From a candidate division TM6 bacterium GW2011_GWE2_42_60 (GTDB lineage Bacteria > Babelota > Babeliae > Babelales > Babelaceae): a stretch of DNA of 64,000 bases. How positions within the stretch are numbered: the stretch's first letter is position 1; each line of letters begins with the position of its first letter. Shown here one piece after another: positions 57,063-64,000 of this stretch. The notes beneath the pieces were generated by a model. It was not told where the DNA came from. It made no database searches and was given only the letters and a program-made list of their open reading frames with translations. Where the stretch lies: positions 265,246 to 329,245 of the forward strand of contig LCEG01000002.1 in the NCBI GenBank assembly GCA_000996275.1, written 5' to 3'. The position numbers and the translations under genes are program-made.

Positions 57063-59219
57063 ATGACACACACCTCTCACAAAAAATACGGTGCCTGGCT
57101 CTCAAGCCTCAGCATCTTATGCCTCTTAAGCACCATATCGGCAGAAGTACCCCTCAACCAGATGGTTGAAGAATTCAACGCCCTAAGCCCTGAACTCACC
57201 CTTGCGCTCGAGCCAGCCAAAGGACTCCCCGAAGGCACCTCAGCCATGCTTGACCTTGCAAGTATGCAGACCGGGGGGATGAAAACGCGCAAACTCATGA
57301 CGCCTCTCCAAGCTCTTGCAAAACTTGAAAACAATATTATCAAACTAAGCCAAGACGCCGTCCAAAACCTCTACAACACCTTTGTCACTCACAATCCTTA
57401 CAAAAAACGCAAGGCGCTCGTCCGTTCTTTTGAAGAATTTACCATCTGCCCCGAAGAAGCAGCCTATCTCACCAAACGTGCTCCCGTATCAATCGCTGCC
57501 ATCAAAAAACTGACAGGTATTCAAGTCACTCAAAAAGAGCTTCCCCGCATTGCCGTCTGCCTCAGTGGCGGCGGATTTAGAGCGACAATTGGCAGCTCTG
57601 GGGTAATGGAAGAACTCGATCGTCAAGGAGTTTGGAGCACTGTTGCCGTGGTGGGAAGCCTCTCGGGAGGATGCTGGGGCCTAACGGCTAATTCGATAAA
57701 TGCTCTCGACTTCCAAACTTTTGGCCCTCTCTTACGACAACGCGCACAAAACACTATCATCGCAAAACCACTTGAAGAAGAAGTAAAAATGCTCTTCCAG
57801 ATGGGAAATGCATTTACCGACGCACTCGCACGAGATATCATCTTTGGTGACACGCCATCAGTTATCGAAATTTATGGCATCCTACTTGCGCTTTCACTTT
57901 TTTCAAAAGAAGAAATCGGGCGCTATTTGTCTATTTCACTTGACTCAATGGTTCCTTTTGTAGCAGATGGACAAAAACCACTCCCTATTTTCACTGCCAA
58001 TGCACCAAACGAAAACACACTCGCCTACTACTGGTTTGAATTTACTCCTTACGAAGTGGCTTCCTATGATCTCAAAACAGCAGTACCCGCCTGGGCCTGG
58101 GGACGAGAATTCAGAAAAGGAGTTTCTGTCACGTCACCACCACCCGTTCCACTTGGAAAAGTAATGGGTATTTGTGGGTCAGCTGTCTCACTGTCGACCA
58201 AAGATATTTACAACCACGTCTTACGGAAACTAAAACCAGAATTTATCTTTAAACATCTCAAAGAAGTCACTAACGTTCCGCTTATTGGTTCTATCCGTGC
58301 ATTCCCAACCACACAACACAACTTCTCCTACAAAATACCCGGCAACCCCGCCGAAAATACACTTAACCTCACGTTTGTCGATGCCGGTATGAGCTTTGGC
58401 GTACCGCTACCACCTCTGCTCCATCGGTATCCCGATGTCATTCTGATCTTTGACTTCTCCGCTAATGTCGCTGACGGTGATGAGCTCTTTAAAGCAGAAG
58501 CCTATGCCCGCGCGCATGATTTACCGTTCCCTCACCTCGATCACTCTCTACGCTCAGTAAACCCACGCGTTTTCAACATCTCCGAAGAGATCTACTCAGT
58601 ATATGACGATGGACCAGAAGCAAATGCTCCTATTGTCGTTTATGTGCCTATGGTAAAAAATCCAAATTTTTCAAAAACCTTCGATCCACGTGCTGAAATG
58701 GGCCCCACAGGATTCCTTAACACTTTCAACTTCTTGTACGGACAACGTGAAACAGAGCTTATCTCTGGACTCTTCAAACAAGCCGTTATTGAAGCAAAAC
58801 CAGCCATTATTGACACTATCAAGACCGCAATTGAACGCAAAAAATCAGGTCAGAAAACTTCTACAGCGCCTGATCTTTTTGAAGCTGTCAAAAACAATGA
58901 CGCCGCTCAAGTGAACAAGATTCTCACCAAGAGCCCCGATTCAATGAAAATACGCGATCAAGCAGGGCACATTCCGCTCTATTATGCGGGGAACAAGCTC
59001 GAAATCGTTAAACTGTTTCATGATCATGGAGCAGACTTACGCTTTGAAAAAGACATCCTGCTTTTCAATGCAGCCGGATCAAACTCAAAAGATGTCATCG
59101 ACTATCTCATGAGCAAAGGAGTACGCATTACTCCGCAAGCGGTGATGTGCGCACAAGAGCAAAAACATCCAGACTTAACCGCCTATTTACTTGAAAAGCT
59201 AAGAACACAGACCCATTAG
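57063..59219 (+). CDS. Secreted cPLA2-like protein with C-terminal ankyrin repeats
   Basis: CLSGGGFRATIGSSGVMEEL; GSLSGGCWG; DAGMSFGVPLPPL; C-terminus DLFEAVKNNDAAQVNKILTKSPDSMKIRDQAGHIPLYYAGNKLEIVKLFHDHGADL. Confidence 0.85.
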   Translation: MTHTSHKKYGAWLSSLSILCLLSTISAEVPLNQMVEEFNALSPELTLALEPAKGLPEGTSAMLDLASMQTGGMKTRKLMTPLQALAKLENNIIKLSQDAVQNLYNTFVTHNPYKKRKALVRSFEEFTICPEEAAYLTKRAPVSIAAIKKLTGIQVTQKELPRIAVCLSGGGFRATIGSSGVMEELDRQGVWSTVAVVGSLSGGCWGLTANSINALDFQTFGPLLRQRAQNTIIAKPLEEEVKMLFQMGNAFTDALARDIIFGDTPSVIEIYGILLALSLFSKEEIGRYLSISLDSMVPFVADGQKPLPIFTANAPNENTLAYYWFEFTPYEVASYDLKTAVPAWAWGREFRKGVSVTSPPPVPLGKVMGICGSAVSLSTKDIYNHVLRKLKPEFIFKHLKEVTNVPLIGSIRAFPTTQHNFSYKIPGNPAENTLNLTFVDAGMSFGVPLPPLLHRYPDVILIFDFSANVADGDELFKAEAYARAHDLPFPHLDHSLRSVNPRVFNISEEIYSVYDDGPEANAPIVVYVPMVKNPNFSKTFDPRAEMGPTGFLNTFNFLYGQRETELISGLFKQAVIEAKPAIIDTIKTAIERKKSGQKTSTAPDLFEAVKNNDAAQVNKILTKSPDSMKIRDQAGHIPLYYAGNKLEIVKLFHDHGADLRFEKDILLFNAAGSNSKDVIDYLMSKGVRITPQAVMCAQEQKHPDLTAYLLEKLRTQTH

Positions 59220-59229
59220 TTTCGATACC

Positions 59230-60906
59230 ATGAGGATATTTACTGTGAAACATCTCTTATCTTTACTAATCATCGGGCTTTCTGTACTAAGCGAAGGTCA
59301 AATAATCGGTGCACCTCGCACTCTGCATGATGTTGCCGTTACTCGAGTACTCCAACAACGCACTAACGAACACCCAGGAACTATACAGTTTTCACCAAAA
59401 GATCGCTCTCTTCTCGCAAACCTATACAATCTGCTTATCCAAAACAACCCTCATAAAAACCAAGTAGCCACCGTCCGAACCTTCCCAACAACATTCACTC
59501 TCTGCCCTCAAGAAGAGGAGTTTTTAGAGCTGCGGAACCAAAAATGTCTTGCCGCACTAGAGGCATTTATCGGAGAAAAAATCGATCCCGCAACGATGCC
59601 AAATATTGGCGTTGTAGGCAGCGGCGGTGGATTCAGGGCAATGTTCTCAGTCGCTGGGTTTTTGAGCGGTCTTGATCATATTGGATTTCTTGATGCAGCA
59701 CGCCACATAACAAGCCTTTCGGGCTCAACCTGGGCAATAACACCTTGGATGTATTCCGATATGTCATACCAAGACTTTGCACCAATCCTCATCAAACGGG
59801 CTACTTCTGGCATCTTGAGCAAACAACTTGATGAACAAATTGGCGATATTGTTAACTCACTCGTTATTGTTGGCGACTGTTTTTTACGTAAACTCGCATT
59901 CAATGAAATACCTACAATTATCGATCTCTACGGCCTCCTCCTTGCCATGACACTTCTTGATCCAACCCAAAAAAACAGCTATCTCGAAACTGATCTCTCA
60001 AAACAAGCGCTTCGACTTGCTGATGGCTCGACTCCAATGCCCATTTATACTGCCGTTGCCGCCCATAAAAAGGAGCCGTTCTATCATTGGGTTGAATTCA
60101 CCCCCTATGAAGTCGCCTTGCTTGACGACCATTTTGCTACAGAATCATGGGGATTTGGCCGAGCTTTTTCCAAGGGCCAATCAGTCAATGCAGCCCCTTC
60201 GCTCAGCGCCGGTTTTCTAATGGGATGCTGGGGATCAGCAATATCACCTTCGGTAAAAGAGATATATCAACACACTATTGGAAAAATAGAACCTCAAGCA
60301 CTCTTTAAACCACTTCAAGACCTTCTTGGTGAAACATCGATAGGAAACCTCCGCTTCTTCCCCGCATACATAAAAACCCCGAGCTTCAAGATGGAAAATG
60401 TGCCACTCAGTAAAGAAAAACACCAAGTCCTTATCGATTCAGGCTTTGAGCTTAATCTTCCTGTTGTCTCGCTCATTCAACCAGCTCGAAGCACAGACCT
60501 CATTCTTATCTGCGACATCTCCGGTGACATTGAAACACTCAATGAGCTTAAGAAGACCGAAATCTATGCACAACAACACAATCTCCCTTTCCCTCGGGTA
60601 AGCTACGAGGGTCTCCTCGAACGCCCCTTTACAGTCTTTGACGATGGGCCCGAAGCAAACACCCCGGTGGTAGTCTATTTCCCTCTCTGCACAAACCAAC
60701 ACTTTAATCCTCACTTTGATCCATGTAAATTCCTCGGAATTGGAGGCTTTTTAAATACAAGCAATTTTGCCTACTCAGAATATGAAGCCGGATTAATTGC
60801 CGGTCTCTTTAAAACAGCAGCACAAGATGCGCAAGATGCATTACAAAACATTGTTCGAACACTCATACAACGTAAGGCGCAACGATTAAGTCAACGTAAC
60901 GCCTAG
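59230..60906 (+). CDS. Secreted cPLA2/lysophospholipase-like protein
   Basis: Signal peptide; VGSGGGFRAMFSVAGFLSGL; SLSGSTWAITPWMY; DSGFELNLPVVSL. Confidence 0.85.
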   Translation: MRIFTVKHLLSLLIIGLSVLSEGQIIGAPRTLHDVAVTRVLQQRTNEHPGTIQFSPKDRSLLANLYNLLIQNNPHKNQVATVRTFPTTFTLCPQEEEFLELRNQKCLAALEAFIGEKIDPATMPNIGVVGSGGGFRAMFSVAGFLSGLDHIGFLDAARHITSLSGSTWAITPWMYSDMSYQDFAPILIKRATSGILSKQLDEQIGDIVNSLVIVGDCFLRKLAFNEIPTIIDLYGLLLAMTLLDPTQKNSYLETDLSKQALRLADGSTPMPIYTAVAAHKKEPFYHWVEFTPYEVALLDDHFATESWGFGRAFSKGQSVNAAPSLSAGFLMGCWGSAISPSVKEIYQHTIGKIEPQALFKPLQDLLGETSIGNLRFFPAYIKTPSFKMENVPLSKEKHQVLIDSGFELNLPVVSLIQPARSTDLILICDISGDIETLNELKKTEIYAQQHNLPFPRVSYEGLLERPFTVFDDGPEANTPVVVYFPLCTNQHFNPHFDPCKFLGIGGFLNTSNFAYSEYEAGLIAGLFKTAAQDAQDALQNIVRTLIQRKAQRLSQRNA

Positions 60907-60919
60907 TTTTACTCTTTTT

Positions 60920-60946
60920 GGGAGGCCAGATCTGGCCTCCCGTTTT
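60920..60946 (+). terminator. Rho-independent terminator after lipase cluster
   Basis: GGGAGGCCAGATCTGGCCTCCC followed by GTTTT. Confidence 0.85.
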
Positions 60947-60997
60947 ATTATAAATTAAGTTAAAATAAGAAAAGAATAGATAAAAAGAAGGACAATA

Positions 60998-62065
60998 ATG
61001 ACCAAAAAAACCGAATTGCCGCAACCTCATTCAATGGCCGTCAATGAATACGCAGAAACATTGGTAGCGCTTAAGAAACAAATTCAAGAGGCCCAAATCA
61101 AGGCAGTTCTTGCTGCAAATAAAGAGCTTATCAGACTCTACTGGGCACTTGGTAAAACCATCAATGAAAAACAGAAAGAAAATAAATGGGGATCGGGCGT
61201 CATAGAACGCCTCGCCAAAGATCTACAAAAAGAATTTCCTGGATTAGAAGGGTTTTCAAAATTAAACATATTTCGAATACAAGCATTCTATCGCACATAT
61301 GAAAAAGTGTCACAAGCTGTGACACAATTAGAAAGCCTCCCAATTTTCAGTATTCCATGGGGACATAATATTGTACTAATGCACAAACTTAAAGATTCAG
61401 ACGAACGCCTCTGGTACGCGCAAAAAATAATAGAAAATGGATGGAGCCGAAGCATGCTCGAAACATGGATAAAGTCCAAGTTACACAGCAGGACTGGCAA
61501 AGCCATCACAAATTTTTCTCGAACATTGCCCTCTCCACACTCAGATATGGCTCAACAAGCTTTAAAAGATCCATATGTGTTTGATTTTTTAACCCTCCAG
61601 CAAGAACATCTTGAACGAGATGTTGAACAGGGGCTTATTGACCACATACAAAAGTTTTTGCTTGAGCTGGGTAAAGATTTTGCTTTTGTGGGAAGGCAGT
61701 ATCACCTCGAAGTTGATGAAGACGACTATTATTTAGATCTACTGTTCTATCATTTAAAATTACGATGCTACGTGGTAATCGAATTAAAAAACACAGCGTT
61801 TATTCCTGAATATGCGGGGAAGCTTAACTTCTACCTTTCGGCAGTTGATGATTTATTGCGGCACAAAGACGATACTCCAACTATCGGCCTCTTGCTCTGC
61901 AAAACAAAGAAAAACTTTACCGTCGAGTATGCGTTAAGAGACATAAACAAGCCAATTGGTGTAGCTGAGTATGAAACAAAACTTGTCGAATCTCTACCAA
62001 AAAATCTTAAAAGCTGTTTGCCAACCATTGAAGAAATTGAAGCTGAATTGGAAAAGCACAACTAG
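60998..62065 (+). CDS. DUF1016/YhcG-like PD-(D/E)XK nuclease domain protein
   Basis: IRLYWALGKTINEKQKENKWGSGVIERLAKDLQKEFPGLEGFSKLNIFRIQAFY; DDYYLDLLFYHLKLRCYVVIELKNTAFIPEYAGKLNFYLSAVDD. Confidence 0.92.
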   Translation: MTKKTELPQPHSMAVNEYAETLVALKKQIQEAQIKAVLAANKELIRLYWALGKTINEKQKENKWGSGVIERLAKDLQKEFPGLEGFSKLNIFRIQAFYRTYEKVSQAVTQLESLPIFSIPWGHNIVLMHKLKDSDERLWYAQKIIENGWSRSMLETWIKSKLHSRTGKAITNFSRTLPSPHSDMAQQALKDPYVFDFLTLQQEHLERDVEQGLIDHIQKFLLELGKDFAFVGRQYHLEVDEDDYYLDLLFYHLKLRCYVVIELKNTAFIPEYAGKLNFYLSAVDDLLRHKDDTPTIGLLLCKTKKNFTVEYALRDINKPIGVAEYETKLVESLPKNLKSCLPTIEEIEAELEKHN

Positions 62066-62072
62066 TTTATAG

Positions 62073-62456
62073 ATTGAAATAGAGTGGCAAAAAAAACTAC
62101 GAAGCGAAACTATTTTTCTTCTCAAATTACAGCTCGGCTCACTAAGTATTTCTGGGCTTGGAGCTCTTAATGCCCTTGCAAGCTGTTTTGCTCTTGCAGG
62201 TATATCCGGCTATCGAGGAGTAAAAGCTCTTCTCGAAAAGATCGATCTACACCTTCCAAATTTTAGCGAAACCCTCAACCAATGGGTTATCACCACAGCT
62301 GCTGGCTCAGGCGCTCTTGTTATCACCTGTGTAGGGGTAGCCTATCTTGCATTGATGCATAATCAGAGAATTCATGTTCAAGAGGCAAAAAAACTCTCGC
62401 AACATATTCAAAATATAATTGATTACATTGATGTGCTCTTGGTAACTAAAGGGTAA
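62073..62456 (+). other. Open frame without ATG/GTG/TTG start encoding a two-TM polypeptide (possible gene remnant)
   Basis: Uninterrupted 127-codon frame IEIEWQKKLRSETIFLLKLQLGSLSISGLGALNALASCFALAGISGYRG...WVITTAAGSGALVITCVGVAYLALMHNQ...DVLLVTKG*. Confidence 0.45.
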
Positions 62457-62768
62457 CGAATTTCTTGCTTTGCCATAAGCAGTTTGAACATTTTATCGGC
62501 AAACAAAAAGACACTCTTATTATTTTTGCAAAACGGCTTAATGTTATAATATAAGCTAAAGGTAACACTAAACGTATCCTTTAGCTCATATTGTGAGTTT
62601 TCTTCCCATAAAGATCCTAACTTTAACCTCAAACAAGAATATTAAGAATTCAAAAACGACCTCATAAAATGTTCAAATAAAAACATCTACCAAATGAACT
62701 TTAAGACAAAAGGCTACTGGAAACCAATTGCGACAACCTGTGCAATAGGCCTCTCTTACAAAACTCAA

Positions 62769-63893
62769 TCACTTTGCAATAAGTGGCTCAAATGCTTCAC
62801 CAATTTTATAGCAACGATTTCGGTTTGAAGCGTTTACTACTTCAATAAAACCCACCTCTACCCAATCTTTACAGAGTTGTGCACTCGTCCGTGGCTTAAA
62901 CCCAAAAAGCTCTCCAATTTGATGCGCCGTCACCGTCTCAAAATCACGAAACAATTCCAGTGCTCTGCGTTGCTTTGGATCAAGTTTACGTAAAAGTATC
63001 TCATGGTCCTCTTTCCCAAGCGACGCTTCAACTACCATTCGTTTTAAAATATTTTCACAAGCAACAGCCATCCCCTCAACAAAATATTCAATCCAGGGCG
63101 TAATATCTGCCTCTGCGCGACCAAAATAATAATTGTGTGATGGCCCACGGTTTAAAGCTACATAGTAGGCATCAAGATTTTGAGCATAATATTCTTCAAG
63201 CGAATAGAGTCCTTTTAAGTCATAACCACCTTGATACAGAACAAAGGTTGTCAATAAACGAGCTGTTCTTCCATTGCCATCATAATAGGGATGAATAGTA
63301 ACATACTGATAGTGCGCAATTGCAGCCAAAAGCGGACAGGGTAACAACACTTTGTTCGCACAAATCCACTGAATCAGCCCCGCCATCAATAGAGAGACAT
63401 CCCCCGCTTCAGGCGGCAAATAGACAATACGTCGAGTATGCCCTTCATAAATAGCATTTTGGCCATCACGATAGAGCACGCGCCCTCTTTTTTTTGTCCC
63501 TTTTTCACCCATAACGAGAGCATGAAGCTGCTGGACTAACTCTTCTGTCAAAGACTTTCCCGAATAGGCAAGCTCTTCAACACGAGTTAATGCAGCATAA
63601 TATCCCTTAATTTCTGCCTCATCCCGCACTTTCCCCTTAAACGTTTTTTCCTGCAAAATAACTTTTTCTACCTGACTGAAATCTAACTGATTTCCCTCAA
63701 TTTTTGTCGAATAATGCGTTGATGCAAGCCGTGCCGTCTCTCGTAAAGACGTAAGTACTCTCACCGTCAATGGCGCCTGCAGTATTTTTGCTTTTACCGC
63801 TTCAATACGCATCAGACACTGTGCTATCTTTGGGTTAATAAGATAATACGGATCAAACTTCATCACTTTTCCAATCTTTAATTTTATCGGCAT
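62769..63893 (-). CDS. Fic family protein (likely start MKFDPYYLINPK)
   Basis: Fic motif HPYYDGNGRTAR; inhibitory-helix-like STKIEGNQLD; C-terminal wHTH-like region. Confidence 0.95.
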   Translation of the reverse strand: MPIKLKIGKVMKFDPYYLINPKIAQCLMRIEAVKAKILQAPLTVRVLTSLRETARLASTHYSTKIEGNQLDFSQVEKVILQEKTFKGKVRDEAEIKGYYAALTRVEELAYSGKSLTEELVQQLHALVMGEKGTKKRGRVLYRDGQNAIYEGHTRRIVYLPPEAGDVSLLMAGLIQWICANKVLLPCPLLAAIAHYQYVTIHPYYDGNGRTARLLTTFVLYQGGYDLKGLYSLEEYYAQNLDAYYVALNRGPSHNYYFGRAEADITPWIEYFVEGMAVACENILKRMVVEASLGKEDHEILLRKLDPKQRRALELFRDFETVTAHQIGELFGFKPRTSAQLCKDWVEVGFIEVVNASNRNRCYKIGEAFEPLIAK

Positions 63894-63944
63894 GTTATCT
63901 GCATAACTTACACCTTATAGTATGCAGATAACATGCCGATAAAA
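63882..63944. repeat. Perfect 24-bp inverted repeat with 15-nt spacer
   Basis: TTTTATCGGCATGTTATCTGCATA - ACTTACACCTTATAG - TATGCAGATAACATGCCGATAAAA. Confidence 0.95.
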
Positions 63945-64000
63945 CAATTGTTTGGGCTTTTTATTACACCCTTCGATACGCTTTACAAGTTCAAAACGAC

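Overview
This 64 kb window is a gene-dense bacterial chromosome segment with about 55 supported protein genes, three tRNA genes (Leu-TAA, Cys-GCA, Thr-CGT), no rRNA and no CRISPR. Housekeeping genes include serS, tatD, cmk, recJ, lysS, sufS, two HU genes, lepB, glmS, rpsI, tadA, gyrB, tilS and an RluB-type pseudouridine synthase, plus a Bat-type (VWA/TPR/BatD) operon. They are interleaved with many predicted secreted, host-interaction-like proteins: four ankyrin-repeat proteins, four cPLA2/patatin-like lipases (three in tandem, one fused to ankyrin repeats), a secreted GNAT-like protein, a candidate papain-like cysteine protease, a beta-helix protein and a Fic protein. The gene content resembles reduced, protist-associated bacteria such as Candidatus Dependentiae (TM6); that placement is inference only. 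The observations most worth follow-up are: (1) an unlisted 43-aa ORF ending HLSGHHPHHHCH just upstream of an amino-acid ABC transporter operon, a candidate histidine-sensing leader peptide; (2) a dispersed 9-bp repeat (ACCTCCATT/ACCTCCATC) in four unrelated genes, one of them a plsC-like acyltransferase split by an apparent frameshift; (3) a structured ~95 bp intergenic element flanked by an 11-bp direct repeat inside the lipase cluster; (4) a perfect 24-bp inverted repeat carrying two divergent ATGCCGATAAAA starts upstream of fic; and (5) the cPLA2-ankyrin fusion and lipase expansion.
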